Shown here: positions 23,986-32,965 of the stretch, in pieces
Numbering within the stretch: position 1 is the first letter of the stretch
Layout of the letters: each line of letters opens with the position of its first letter
Source: Rhodocyclales bacterium
Lineage (GTDB): Bacteria; Pseudomonadota; Gammaproteobacteria; Burkholderiales; Rhodocyclaceae
Direction of reading: 5' to 3'
NCBI GenBank assembly: GCA_016235765.1
Contig: JACRIZ010000058.1
Location: 1 to 53,735 of the forward strand
Length of the DNA: 53,735 bases
Notes under the pieces: generated by a model
Database searches by the model: none
What the model was told of the DNA's origin: nothing
What the model saw: the letters and a program-made list of their open reading frames with translations, nothing else
Translations under genes and position numbers: made by a program

Positions 23986-25245
23986 ATGGAAACCCACCTC
24001 GCCGATTTCCTGCGCCATGCCGAGGCCGGCCGCGAGGCCGAGGCCATCCTCAGGAAGTGCGTGCATTGCGGCTTCTGCACGGCGACCTGTCCGACCTACC
24101 AGTTGTTCGGCGATGAACTGGATGGCCCGCGCGGCCGCATCTACCTCATCAAGCAGGTGATCGAAGGTGCCCAGCCGACCGAGAAGACCCGGCTGCACCT
24201 CGACCGCTGCCTGACCTGCCGCTCCTGCGAAACCACCTGCCCCTCGGGCGTGCGCTACGGCCGCCTGCTCGACATCGGCCGCGAGATCGTTGCCCAGAAG
24301 CTGCCGCGTACCGGCATCGATGGTGTGATGCGCAAGGCGCTGACGGCGCTGCTGCCCCGCCCCGGCCTGTTCGGCCCGGCGATGAGGCTCGGCCAGGCCT
24401 TCCGGCCGCTGCTGCCCGGCATGCTCAAGGCCAAGGTTCCGGTCCGGCAGGATTCCGGCCCGTGGCCGGCGGCGACCCACAAGCGGCGCATGCTGGCGCT
24501 GGCCGGCTGCGTGCAGCCGGCGATGCTGCCCGGCATCAACGCCGCCACGGCGCGCGTGCTGGACAGGCTCGGCATCAGCCTGGTCGAGGCGCGAAATGGG
24601 AAAAATGAGGCCGGCTGCTGCGGCGCCGTGCGCCATCATCTCGACGACGTCGAAGGCGGCCGCGACGACGCGCGTCGCAACATCGACGCCTGGTGGCCCC
24701 ACATCGAAGCAGGCTGCGAGGCCATCGTCGTCACCGCCTCCGGCTGCGGCGTGCACGTCAAGGACTACGGCCACCTCCTAAGGGATGATGCGCGCTATGC
24801 CGCCAAGGCCGAGCGCGTCGGGACATTGGCGCGCGATGTTTCCGAAGTCGTGGCAATGGAAGGCGAACGGCTGGCGGAACTGCTTGGCGCGTCACCACGG
24901 CTGACTTTTCAACGCATCGCCTTCCACTCGCCCTGCACGCTGCAACACGGCCTGAAGCTGAAAGGCGTGGCCGAAGGGCTGCTGACCCTGGCGGGCTTCG
25001 AACTGACGCCAGTCGTCGACAGCCACCTGTGCTGCGGTTCGGCGGGAACCTACTCGGTGCTGCAGGCCGAGATCGCCGGACAGTTGCGCCAGAACAAGCT
25101 CGCCGCGCTGAACGCCGGCAAGCCGGCCATGATCGCCAGCGCCAATATCGGCTGCATCACGCATTTGCAGGAGGCCAGCGACCTACCGGTACGCCACTGG
25201 ATAGAATTGCTGGCAGAACGTTTGCATACTGGGGAGCCGACATGA
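23986..25245 (+). CDS. glcF: Glycolate oxidase iron-sulfur subunit GlcF
   Basis: A 419-residue iron-sulfur subunit passing electrons from GlcDE to the respiratory chain. Two 4Fe-4S motifs lie near the N-terminus: CVHCGFCTATCPTY and CLTCRSCETTCPSG. Two CCG domains follow with GCCGAVRHH and LCCGSAGTYSVLQ. The length matches the family. Two repeats touch it: the GGCTGACTTT family at 24886-24911 (reads SPRLTFQR) and a GGGAAAAATGAGG element at 24598-24610 just before the CCG motif (reads NGKNEAGCC). It overlaps the next gene by 4 bp. It is separated from glcDE by about 4 kb of unrelated genes. Confidence 0.95.
   Translation: METHLADFLRHAEAGREAEAILRKCVHCGFCTATCPTYQLFGDELDGPRGRIYLIKQVIEGAQPTEKTRLHLDRCLTCRSCETTCPSGVRYGRLLDIGREIVAQKLPRTGIDGVMRKALTALLPRPGLFGPAMRLGQAFRPLLPGMLKAKVPVRQDSGPWPAATHKRRMLALAGCVQPAMLPGINAATARVLDRLGISLVEARNGKNEAGCCGAVRHHLDDVEGGRDDARRNIDAWWPHIEAGCEAIVVTASGCGVHVKDYGHLLRDDARYAAKAERVGTLARDVSEVVAMEGERLAELLGASPRLTFQRIAFHSPCTLQHGLKLKGVAEGLLTLAGFELTPVVDSHLCCGSAGTYSVLQAEIAGQLRQNKLAALNAGKPAMIASANIGCITHLQEASDLPVRHWIELLAERLHTGEPT
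24598..24610 (+). repeat. Short GGGAAAAATGAGG element, copy 1
   Basis: An A-rich 13-mer inside GC-rich glcF, matched at 50755-50766 by GGGAAAATGAGG in the Nudix gene. Only two copies are seen, so its status as a repeat family is tentative. Confidence 0.35.
24886..24911 (+). repeat. Dispersed GGCTGACTTT repeat, copy 8
   Basis: An exact core in sense orientation inside glcF. The left half is more diverged (GGCGCGTCACCAC). Confidence 0.8.
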
Positions 25246-25487
25246 CGACAGCGGATGGCGGCGAAGACCGTCGGGTCAATGCGAGGATGCGGGAGCGGTT
25301 CGTCGAGATCTACGACATCCTCGAACCCTTCTTCGATCCGGCCAATTCCTGGGCAGGCCAGACGCACGAGCACCTTGCGTTTCGCGCCCTCCATGAGCGT
25401 TTCCCCGACCTCTCCGGCGAGGAGGTGCTGGTCATCGTCATTGCCGCCAAGCGGGTCTTCGGTTCGGGCGGCAAGCCGGTGCCCTGA
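25242..25487 (+). CDS. Hypothetical protein, 81 aa
   Basis: A small soluble protein coupled to glcF by an ATGA overlap at 25242. It is helical and acidic (RERFVEIYDILEPFFDPANS, then LSGEEVLVIVIAAKRVFGSG). There is no membrane segment, signal or metal motif. I do not recognise the family. The tight coupling suggests a role linked to glycolate oxidase assembly or function, but this is context only. Confidence 0.75.
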   Translation: MTTADGGEDRRVNARMRERFVEIYDILEPFFDPANSWAGQTHEHLAFRALHERFPDLSGEEVLVIVIAAKRVFGSGGKPVP

Positions 25488-25496
25488 ATTGGCCGC

Positions 25497-25934
25497 TCAG
25501 CCGTTGTTCTTCACCATCAGCTTGGCTTCCGCCTCGGCCACCTTGGTGCCCGCTTGATTCACGCAAACGCCCGCGAACGAAACGATGCCTCCGTCATGCT
25601 TGGGCTTGTCGCTCTTGGCAGTGACGGTCCAGGTGGTCGTCAGGGTGTCACCCGCGCGCACCGGTTCCTTGAACCGGATGGCGTGCTCGAGATAGGCGAT
25701 GGCAGTGCCATGGGTGATCATGCCCATCTGTGCCGCCATGACGTTGCTGGTCAGGTAGCCGTGGGCGATGCGGCCGCCGAAGCGGGTGCCCTTGCCGAAG
25801 CTCTCGTTGACGTGCAGGGGATTGAAGTCGCCGAACAGACCGGCGCCGAGGACGATGTGCGTCTCGGTGAGCGTCATGGTCGAGTCGAACTTGTCGCCCA
25901 CCTTGAGTTCGTTGTAGCCGCGGCCAGGAAACAT
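25497..25934 (-). CDS. MaoC-like hotdog-fold dehydratase
   Basis: A 145-residue MaoC/R-hydratase-type hotdog protein that likely hydrates or dehydrates an acyl-CoA. The hydratase motif is present as FGDFNPLHVNESFGKGTRFGGRIAHG, with Asp and His in the expected places. The length suits a single-hotdog (R)-enoyl-CoA hydratase-like enzyme. The ATG at 25934 is used because it matches the family start and follows GGAG; a longer frame to 26060 lies over the divergent gene. Its start is only 11 nt from that of the GMC oxidoreductase. A TATACT box at about 25961-25966 (minus) may be its promoter. Confidence 0.9.
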   Translation of the reverse strand: MFPGRGYNELKVGDKFDSTMTLTETHIVLGAGLFGDFNPLHVNESFGKGTRFGGRIAHGYLTSNVMAAQMGMITHGTAIAYLEHAIRFKEPVRAGDTLTTTWTVTAKSDKPKHDGGIVSFAGVCVNQAGTKVAEAEAKLMVKNNG

Positions 25935-25945
25935 GGGAAGCTCCG

Positions 25946-27547
25946 ATGATGAGTGATGGCGCTGAGTATAGCCGGGCTGGCGAGTTCGACTATGTGGTGG
26001 TCGGCGGCGGTTCGGCGGGCTGCGTCGTGGCCGGCCGGCTGGCCGAGAACCGTGGCGCAACCGTGGCCTTGCTCGAGGCCGGCCCGCGCGACTGGAGTCC
26101 CTGCGTGCATGTGCCCGCGGGCGTGGTCGCCACCGTACCCACCCGTCACTGCAACTGGGCTTTCAAGACCGAGCCGCAGGAGGCCTTCGGCGGCCGGCGC
26201 GGCTACCAGCCGCGCGGCCGCGTGCTCGGTGGCAGCAGTGCCATCAACGCCATGATCTACACGCGTGGCGTGCCGCAGGACTACGACGGCTGGGAAGTTC
26301 CCGGCTGGTCGTGGCGCGAGGTGCTGCCGTATTTCAAGCGCGCCGAAAACAATGAGCGCGGCGCCGACGACTGGCATGGCGTCGGCGGGCCGCTCAATGT
26401 CGCCGACCTGCGCTCGCCGAATCCCGTCGCGCGGCGCTTCGTCGAGGCGGCACAGGCTTGCGGCTATCCGCGCAACGACGATTTCAACGGCGCGATGCAG
26501 GAAGGTATCGGTTTCTATCAAGTGACGCAGAAGGATGGCCGGCGCTGCAGCGCTGCGCGCGCCTACCTGCACGGACAGGACAACCTGGCCGTGGTCACCG
26601 ATGCGCAGGCGACGCGCGTGCTTTTCGAGGGCAGGCGCGCCGTCGGCGTCGAGTTCCAGCGCGATGGTCGCCGCGCGGTCGTGCGCGCGCGTCGCGAAGT
26701 CGTCGTCAGCGCCGGCGCCTTCCAGTCACCCCAGCTGCTGATGCTCTCGGGCATCGGACCCGGCGCGGCCCTGCATTCGCTGGGCATTTCGGTCCGCCAT
26801 GATTCCCCGCAGGTCGGGCGGAACCTGCAGGATCACCTCGACTACGTGGCCTTGTATGCGTCGCGCAGCCTCGACCTGATCGGCATTTCACTGGGCGGCG
26901 CGCTGAAGGTCGCCGGCGAGGCGGTGCGTTATCTGGCGACCCGACGCGGCATGCTGACCACCAACTACGCCGAGGCGGGCGGCTTCCTGAAGACCGATCC
27001 GGCACTCGCATTGCCCGACATCCAGATGCATTTCGTGATCGGTCTGGTCGACGACCATGCGCGCAAGTGGCGCTTCGGCCACGGCATGAGCCTGCACGTG
27101 TGCCAGTTGCGGCCGGCCAGCCGTGGCGAAGTCACGCTTGCCAGCGCCGATCCGCTGGCGCGGCCGAGGATCGATCCGCGCTTCCTGTCCGCGCCCGGCG
27201 ACCTGGCGGCGCTGGTCAAGGGGGTACGCATTGCCCGCCGCATCATGGCCGGCGATGCCCTGGCGCCGGTTCGCGAGGCCGAACTGCAGGCGCCGCGCGA
27301 CGACAGCGACGCCGCCCTGGCGGAGGCGATCCGCGCCCGCGCCGACACCATCTACCATCCGGCCGGGACGTGCCGCATGGGCATCGACGCCGCGTCGGTG
27401 GTCGACGCGGAGTTGTGCGTGCGCGGCGTTGCCGGCTTGCGCGTTGCCGATGCTTCGATCATGCCGCGGCTGATCGCGGGCAACACCAATGCGCCCTGCG
27501 TGATGATCGGCGAGAAGGCGGCCAGCCTTATCCGCAGCACCCTATAA
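25946..27547 (+). CDS. GMC-family FAD oxidoreductase (choline/alcohol dehydrogenase-like)
   Basis: A 533-residue glucose-methanol-choline oxidoreductase. The Rossmann FAD loop YVVVGGGSAGCVVAGRL and LLEAGP lie at the N-terminus, and GRVLGGSSAINAMIYTRG is the GMC signature. The C-terminal catalytic region has IYHPAGTCRMG and MPRLIAGNTNAPCVMIGEKAA. It could oxidise choline or another primary alcohol; the substrate is not set by sequence. The start codons ATG 25946 and ATG 25949 are equally possible. It is divergent from the MaoC gene and followed by the PP2C gene, whose -10 box overlaps this gene's stop. Confidence 0.92.
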   Translation: MMSDGAEYSRAGEFDYVVVGGGSAGCVVAGRLAENRGATVALLEAGPRDWSPCVHVPAGVVATVPTRHCNWAFKTEPQEAFGGRRGYQPRGRVLGGSSAINAMIYTRGVPQDYDGWEVPGWSWREVLPYFKRAENNERGADDWHGVGGPLNVADLRSPNPVARRFVEAAQACGYPRNDDFNGAMQEGIGFYQVTQKDGRRCSAARAYLHGQDNLAVVTDAQATRVLFEGRRAVGVEFQRDGRRAVVRARREVVVSAGAFQSPQLLMLSGIGPGAALHSLGISVRHDSPQVGRNLQDHLDYVALYASRSLDLIGISLGGALKVAGEAVRYLATRRGMLTTNYAEAGGFLKTDPALALPDIQMHFVIGLVDDHARKWRFGHGMSLHVCQLRPASRGEVTLASADPLARPRIDPRFLSAPGDLAALVKGVRIARRIMAGDALAPVREAELQAPRDDSDAALAEAIRARADTIYHPAGTCRMGIDAASVVDAELCVRGVAGLRVADASIMPRLIAGNTNAPCVMIGEKAASLIRSTL

Positions 27548-27548
27548 T
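27543..27548 (+). promoter_or_regulatory. Perfect TATAAT box abutting the PP2C gene
   Basis: TATAAT spans the stop codon of the GMC gene and ends 7 nt before the phosphatase ATG. There is no Shine-Dalgarno sequence and no clear -35 box. This predicts a leaderless mRNA. Confidence 0.55.
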
Positions 27549-27555
27549 CGCGCCC

Positions 27556-28335
27556 ATGCCGCTGACCATCGAAGCCTGTACCGCGCAACACATCGGCGAC
27601 CGCACCGAGCAACAGGATCGGGTGGCGATCTTTTCCCATCCGAAGACCAAGGGCGCGCTGTTGGCCGCGCTGGCCGACGGCATGGGCGGCCACACCGGGG
27701 GCGCACTGGCGGCCGAGCAGGTGCTGCATGCCGCCAACAACAGCTTCAGCGCCATCGGCCTGACGCCCGAGCACGTGCGCGACATGCTGCAAACGGGGAT
27801 CAACGACGCCCACGACGGCATTCGGCTGACGCGCTACACCAGCGAGCAGGACCCGCACAGCACCGCCTGCCTGCTGATCGTCCAGCCCGGCCGCGCCGAT
27901 TGGGCGCACTGCGGCGACTCGCGCATCTATCACTTTCGCGACGGCCAACTGGTCAGCCGCAGCACCGACCACTCCTACGTGATGGATCTGGTGCAGCGCG
28001 GCTTCCTGACCGAAGCACAGGCCGAACAGCACCCGAACAAGAACATCCTGGTCTCCTGCCTCGGCGACAAGGAGGCACCGCGCATCGCCTACGGCAAGAC
28101 CAACAGCCTGGCCGCCGGCGACTGCTTCCTGCTTTGCTCGGACGGCTTGTGGGCCTACTTCTCGGATGCCGAACTCGGCCGGATGCTGAAGGAGTGGGCA
28201 CCGCGCAAGGCGGCGGAGTGGCTGATCGATGCGGCCCGCAAGCGCGCCCAGGGGCGCGGCGACAACTGCTCGCTGGCGATCGTCCGCATCAAGGAACTCG
28301 ACCCGCTGCCGCCGCTGCCGAGCGGCCGCCGCTGA
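27556..28335 (+). CDS. PP2C-type serine/threonine protein phosphatase
   Basis: A 259-residue metal-dependent protein phosphatase of the PPM/PP2C (Stp-like) family. The metal-binding motifs ADGMGGHTGG, CGDSRIYHFRDGQL, CSDGLWAYFSD and GRGDNCSLAIVRI are in the usual order. There is no membrane anchor, so it is cytoplasmic. No partner protein kinase is visible nearby. The ATG at 27556 is preceded by a perfect TATAAT instead of a ribosome binding site. It is convergent with corA, with 1 nt between the two stop codons. Confidence 0.93.
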   Translation: MPLTIEACTAQHIGDRTEQQDRVAIFSHPKTKGALLAALADGMGGHTGGALAAEQVLHAANNSFSAIGLTPEHVRDMLQTGINDAHDGIRLTRYTSEQDPHSTACLLIVQPGRADWAHCGDSRIYHFRDGQLVSRSTDHSYVMDLVQRGFLTEAQAEQHPNKNILVSCLGDKEAPRIAYGKTNSLAAGDCFLLCSDGLWAYFSDAELGRMLKEWAPRKAAEWLIDAARKRAQGRGDNCSLAIVRIKELDPLPPLPSGRR

Positions 28336-29397
28336 TCAGCCGAGCCACTTGCGCCGCCAGAAGAGCAGCGCCAGAGTCGCGGCGACGCCGAGCATCAGGC
28401 CGATGACCAGGAAGAAGCCGTTCGGGTTGTCGAGCAGCGGCATGTGCCGGAAGTTCATGCCGAAGATGCCGGCCAGCAGTGACGAGGGCAGGAAGATCAC
28501 CGCGATCACCGTCAGCACGCGGACTTCGCGGTTGACGCGATTGCTGACCGTCGACAGGTAGATCTCCAGCAGGCCGGCAATCAGGTCGCGGATCGTTTCC
28601 AGCGACTCGATCACGTGCACCGTGTGGTCGTAGATGTCGCGCAGGTAGGGCTGAACCTCGGCGCTGAAGAACCGGTTGCTGCGCGTCAGGCCGTTGATCA
28701 CTTCGCGCAGCGGCCAGACGGCGCGGCGCAGGATGGTTGCCTCGCGGCGCAGGTGGTGCAAGGTACCCAGCACGCGCGAGCTGGGCTTCTTCATCAGTTC
28801 CTCCTCCAGTTCCTCGACCCGTTCGCCCAGGCCTTCCAGCACCGCGAAGTAGCGGTCGACGATGGTATCGAGCAAGGCATAGGCGAGGTAGTCCGCGCCG
28901 GCACGGCGGATCGGGCCGCGGTCCTGGCGCAGGCGGTCGCGAACCGGGTTGAAGTTGCCGGTCGGCTTCTCCTGGAAAGTCAGCACGAACTGTCTGCCGA
29001 TCACGACGCTGACCTGTTCCGAGGTCACGCTCATAGACTTGTCGTCGTAGTCGAAGAAGCGTGCAACCACGAACAGGTAGTCGGCGTACTCGTCCAGCTT
29101 GGGGCGCTGGTCGGTATTGAGGATGTCCTCGAGGACCAGGGGGTGCAGATCGAAGCGCCGCCCGACTTCCGCCAGGATTTCCGGTTCGTGCAGGCCATAG
29201 ACGTTCAGCCACTGGATAGGCTGCGTCGGCGTGCAGGCCTGGCATTCGGCCAGCGTGTCGAACTGCTTTTCCTCCAGTCCGTCCGATCCGTAGTCGACCA
29301 GCGTCACGCGCGCATGGTCGAGTTTGCGGTCGCCGAGATGCACGAGGGAGCCGGGCGGCAAGCCGGTCTTGGTTGAGCGCTTCTTGCGTCCTGCCAT
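28336..29397 (-). CDS. corA: CorA-type magnesium/cobalt transporter
   Basis: A 353-residue divalent cation channel of the CorA family. It has a large N-terminal cytoplasmic domain (about 1-285) and two C-terminal helices; the first ends with the invariant GMN (GIFGMNFRH) that forms the pore mouth. The basic N-terminus (AGRKKRSTK) is unremarkable. The ATG at 29397 leaves a 120-nt divergent region to pntA. Substrate (Mg, Co or Zn export) is not certain from sequence alone. Confidence 0.94.
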   Translation of the reverse strand: MAGRKKRSTKTGLPPGSLVHLGDRKLDHARVTLVDYGSDGLEEKQFDTLAECQACTPTQPIQWLNVYGLHEPEILAEVGRRFDLHPLVLEDILNTDQRPKLDEYADYLFVVARFFDYDDKSMSVTSEQVSVVIGRQFVLTFQEKPTGNFNPVRDRLRQDRGPIRRAGADYLAYALLDTIVDRYFAVLEGLGERVEELEEELMKKPSSRVLGTLHHLRREATILRRAVWPLREVINGLTRSNRFFSAEVQPYLRDIYDHTVHVIESLETIRDLIAGLLEIYLSTVSNRVNREVRVLTVIAVIFLPSSLLAGIFGMNFRHMPLLDNPNGFFLVIGLMLGVAATLALLFWRRKWLG

Positions 29398-29517
29398 AAG
29401 TGGTTTTTAAGGGAATTGCCTAGGAATTTCAGTATGATCTTACCCTGCTACGCCGCTGCAGAGGGCATTGGCGGGTTCTGTGTCCAACTATAACAACAGC
29501 CTGTTGGAGGTTTTTCG

Positions 29518-31119
29518 ATGCCACTCACCATTGGGGTTCCCCGCGAGACGTTCGCCGGCGAGAAGCGTGTTGCCACAGTACCGGACGTTGTCGAAAAACT
29601 GAAGAAGCTGGGCTTCTCGGTGGCCGTGGAAAGCGGCGCCGGGGATGCGGCCAATTTTGCCGACGACACCTACCGTGCCGCCGGCGCCGATGTGGTCGCC
29701 AGCGCCGCGGAACTCTTTGCCCGGAGCGACATCGTCTTCAAGGTACGCGCGCCCAGTCTGGCCGAAGTCGGGCTGCTCAAGGCCGGCACCACCCTGATCA
29801 GCTTCATCTGGCCGGCCCAGAACCCCGAACTCATGCAGGCCCTGGCTGCGCGCCAGGTGACGGTGCTCGCCATCGACGCCCTGCCGCGCCAACTCTCCCG
29901 CGCCCAGAAGATGGACGCCCTCACGTCCATGGCCGGCATCAGCGGCTACCGGGCGGTGATCGAGGCGGCCAACGCCTTCGGCCGCTACTTCGCCGGCCAG
30001 ATCACCGCCGCCGGCAAGATCCCGCCGGCCAAGGTCTTCATTGCCGGCGCCGGCGTTGCCGGCCTGGCGGCGATCGGCACCGCGGCGAATCTCGGCGCCA
30101 TCGTGCGCGCCAACGACACCCGCGCCGAGGTCGCCGATCAGGTCAAGTCGCTGGGCGGCGAATTCGTCAAAGTCGACTACGAAGAAGAGGGCTCCGGCGG
30201 CGGCGGTTACGCCAAGGTGATGTCCGAAGGCTTCCAGCAGGCCCAGCGCGAGATGTACGCGAGCCAAGCCAGGGACGCCGACATCATCATCACCACGGCG
30301 CTCATTCCCGGCAAGCCTGCGCCCAAGCTCATCACCGCCGAGATGGTGCAGAGCATGAAGCCCGGCAGCGTCATCGTCGACATGGCCGGCGAGCAGGGTG
30401 GCAACTGCGAACTCACTGTCCCCGGCGAAGCGGTCGTCCGCCACGGCGTCACCATCATCGGCTACACCGACCTGACCAGTCGCCTGGCCAAGCAGTCCTC
30501 GACCCTGTACGCCACCAACCTGCTGCGCCTGACCGAAGAGCTGTGCAAGGCCCAGAAGGAAAAAGGCGACGGCACCATCGATGTCAACATGGAAGACGAC
30601 GCCATCCGTGGCCTCACGGTGATCAAGGACGGCGCCATCACCTGGCCGGCGCCGCCGCCCAAGCTGCCCGCCGCCCCGCCGCCCAAACCGGCGGCTGCCG
30701 CTGCCCCCCCTGCGCCCAAGGGCCACGGCCACGGCGCCGGAGCACCGATGGCCGGCAGCACCATGGCCGTCGTCTTCGGGGGCGGAGGGGCACTGTTCTG
30801 GCTGATCGGCGCCTTCGCCCCGGCGGCATTCTTGAGCCACTTCACCGTCTTCGTGCTGGCCTGCTTCGTCGGCTACATGGTGGTCTGGAACGTCACGCCG
30901 TCCTTGCACACCCCGCTGATGAGCGTCACCAACGCCATCTCCAGCATCATCGCCATCGGCGCCCTGATCCAGGTCGCGCCGCCGCTGACGAGTGACGTAG
31001 CCGGCAGGCCGGCCACCCTGATCCTGGGCATGGCCGTGCTGGCCCTGGCGCTCACGGCCATCAACATGTTCGGCGGCTTCGCCGTCACCCGCCGCATGCT
31101 GGCGATGTTCAGGAAATAA
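29518..31119 (+). CDS. pntA: NAD(P) transhydrogenase subunit alpha PntA
   Basis: A 533-residue alpha subunit of the proton-pumping transhydrogenase, which moves hydride between NADH and NADP+ using the proton gradient. The N-terminal NAD(H)-binding domain begins [15 protein letters not shown] and includes [23 protein letters not shown] Pro/Ala-rich linker at about 378-405 leads to the C-terminal membrane helices, so the alpha1 and alpha2 parts are fused as in E. coli, unlike species with separate genes. GGAGG precedes the ATG. pntB starts 4 nt after its stop. Confidence 0.95.
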   Translation: MPLTIGVPRETFAGEKRVATVPDVVEKLKKLGFSVAVESGAGDAANFADDTYRAAGADVVASAAELFARSDIVFKVRAPSLAEVGLLKAGTTLISFIWPAQNPELMQALAARQVTVLAIDALPRQLSRAQKMDALTSMAGISGYRAVIEAANAFGRYFAGQITAAGKIPPAKVFIAGAGVAGLAAIGTAANLGAIVRANDTRAEVADQVKSLGGEFVKVDYEEEGSGGGGYAKVMSEGFQQAQREMYASQARDADIIITTALIPGKPAPKLITAEMVQSMKPGSVIVDMAGEQGGNCELTVPGEAVVRHGVTIIGYTDLTSRLAKQSSTLYATNLLRLTEELCKAQKEKGDGTIDVNMEDDAIRGLTVIKDGAITWPAPPPKLPAAPPPKPAAAAAPPAPKGHGHGAGAPMAGSTMAVVFGGGGALFWLIGAFAPAAFLSHFTVFVLACFVGYMVVWNVTPSLHTPLMSVTNAISSIIAIGALIQVAPPLTSDVAGRPATLILGMAVLALALTAINMFGGFAVTRRMLAMFRK

Positions 31120-31123
31120 GCCC

Positions 31124-32533
31124 ATGAGTTCCAGCCTCGCCACCGTCGCCTACATCGCCGCCATCATTCTCTTCATCCTCTCGCTGGGCGGCCTCTCCAA
31201 TCCCGAAACCGCCCGGCGTGGCAACGTCTACGGCATGATCGGCATGGCCATCGCCGTGTTGGCCACCATCTTCGGTCCGCGCGTCACCATGGCCGGCATC
31301 CCCTGGATCGTCGGCGCCATGGTCATCGGCGGTTCGGTCGGCCTGTTCGCCGCCAAGAAGGTGCAGATGACCCAGATGCCGGAACTGGTCGCGCTGATGC
31401 ACAGTCTGGTCGGTCTGGCGGCGTGTCTTGTCGGCTTCGCCAGCTACGTCGACACCTCGATCGTCCTCACCGGCGCGGAGAAGTCTATCCACGAACTGGA
31501 GATCTACGTCGGCATCTACATCGGCGCCGTCACCTTCTCCGGTTCGATCATCGCCTTCGGCAAGCTGTCCGGCAAGATCGGCGGCAAGCCGGTATTGCTG
31601 CCCGGCCGCCATGCCATCAACGGCATCGCCGCACTGGCCGTGTTCTATTTCGGCTACGCCTTCCTGCAGGCGCACAGCCCGGCCGACGGCCTCACGGCGC
31701 TGACCGTGATGACCGTGCTCGGCCTGCTGTTCGGCATTCACATGGTGATGGCCATCGGCGGGGCCGACATGCCGGTGGTGGTGTCGATGCTCAACTCCTA
31801 CTCGGGCTGGGCGGCGGCGGCCACCGGCTTCATGCTGTCCAACGACCTTTTGATCGTGGTCGGCGCCCTGGTCGGCTCCAGCGGCGCGATCCTCTCCTAC
31901 ATCATGTGCCGGGCGATGAACCGCAACTTCATCAGCGTCATCGCCGGCGGCTTCGGCACCGGCGGCGGCACGGCCGCCAAGAAGAAGGACGGCGAGCCGC
32001 AAGGCGAGGTCACCGCCATCAGCGCCCTGGAGACCGCGGAACTGCTGAAGGAAGCCAAGAACGTCGTGATCGTGCCCGGCTACGGCATGGCGGTGGCCCA
32101 GGCGCAGCATGCAGTCTTCGAGATCACCCAGTTCCTGCGCGAGAAGGGCGTCAATGTCCGCTTCGGCATCCACCCGGTCGCGGGCCGCATGCCCGGCCAC
32201 ATGAACGTGCTGCTCGCGGAAGCCAAGGTGCCCTACGACATCGTGATGGAAATGGACGAGATCAACGCGGACTTCCCGGAGACCGACGTCTCCATGGTGA
32301 TCGGCGCCAACGACATCGTGAACCCGGCCGCCCAGGAAGACCCGACCAGCCCCATCGCCGGCATGCCGGTGCTGGAAGTCTGGAAGGCCAAGACCTCGAT
32401 CATGATGAAGCGTTCCATGGCATCCGGCTACGCCGGCGTCGACAACCCGCTCTTCTACAAGGACAACAACCGCATGTTGTTCGGCGATGCCAAGAAGACC
32501 TTGGACGAGGTGCTGACTGCACTGCGGGCCTGA
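31124..32533 (+). CDS. pntB: NAD(P) transhydrogenase subunit beta PntB
   Basis: A 469-residue beta subunit with an N-terminal block of about eight membrane helices and a C-terminal NADP(H)-binding domain from about residue 290. That domain has [38 protein letters not shown] and the terminal [17 protein letters not shown] signature. It is cotranscribed with pntA. An intrinsic terminator follows 24 nt after the stop. Length and motif order are typical. Confidence 0.96.
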   Translation: MSSSLATVAYIAAIILFILSLGGLSNPETARRGNVYGMIGMAIAVLATIFGPRVTMAGIPWIVGAMVIGGSVGLFAAKKVQMTQMPELVALMHSLVGLAACLVGFASYVDTSIVLTGAEKSIHELEIYVGIYIGAVTFSGSIIAFGKLSGKIGGKPVLLPGRHAINGIAALAVFYFGYAFLQAHSPADGLTALTVMTVLGLLFGIHMVMAIGGADMPVVVSMLNSYSGWAAAATGFMLSNDLLIVVGALVGSSGAILSYIMCRAMNRNFISVIAGGFGTGGGTAAKKKDGEPQGEVTAISALETAELLKEAKNVVIVPGYGMAVAQAQHAVFEITQFLREKGVNVRFGIHPVAGRMPGHMNVLLAEAKVPYDIVMEMDEINADFPETDVSMVIGANDIVNPAAQEDPTSPIAGMPVLEVWKAKTSIMMKRSMASGYAGVDNPLFYKDNNRMLFGDAKKTLDEVLTALRA

Positions 32534-32556
32534 GCCCTTCAATGCGCTTCACGACA

Positions 32557-32581
32557 AAACGCCCACGATTGCGGGCGTTTT
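32557..32581 (+). terminator. Rho-independent terminator after pntB
   Basis: AAAACGCCC (32557-32565) pairs perfectly with GGGCGTTTT (32573-32581). The A and T flanks make it potentially bidirectional. It ends the pntAB operon. Confidence 0.85.
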
Positions 32582-32601
32582 GCTTTGAGCATGCCGCTGG
32601 A

Positions 32602-32627
32602 GGCGTCCTGCGACGGCTGACTTTACG
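32602..32627 (+). repeat. Dispersed GGCTGACTTT repeat, copy 9
   Basis: An exact core preceded by GGCGTCCTGCGAC. It is intergenic, between the pntB terminator and the nucleotidyltransferase gene, 4 nt before a TAGAAT box at 32632-32637. Confidence 0.85.
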
Positions 32628-32647
32628 GAGGTAGAATCGCCGTGTCC

Positions 32648-32965
32648 ATGCCTGAGACAGTATCACCTGCCAGAATGAACAGATCGCAAGCCCTGCAGGT
32701 GCTCACCGCAAACAAGGCGGTGCTGGCCGAGCGCTTCGGCGTGTCGCGGCTTGCCCTGTTCGGCTCGTTTGCCCGCAATGCGGCGCGGGACGACAGCGAC
32801 GTCGACATCATCATCGGCTTCGACGGCCCGGCAACCTCCGACCGTTATTTCGGCGCTCAGTTCTTCCTTGAAGACCTGCTCGGACGCAATGTCGATCTCG
32901 TCACGGAAAAGGCCATGCGTACCGAACTGAGACCCTTCATCGAGAAGGAAGCCATCGATGTCTGA
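32648..32965 (+). CDS. MNT-type nucleotidyltransferase antitoxin
   Basis: A 105-residue minimal nucleotidyltransferase, the antitoxin partner of HEPN toxins (MntA/HepT type). The signature GSFARNAARDDSDVDIIIGF carries the GSx10DxD catalytic motif, so AMPylating activity on the toxin is plausible. A TAGAAT box lies 10 nt before the ATG at 32648; a GTG at 32642 in the same frame is an alternative start. The gene overlaps the HEPN gene by 8 bp. Confidence 0.88.
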   Translation: MPETVSPARMNRSQALQVLTANKAVLAERFGVSRLALFGSFARNAARDDSDVDIIIGFDGPATSDRYFGAQFFLEDLLGRNVDLVTEKAMRTELRPFIEKEAIDV

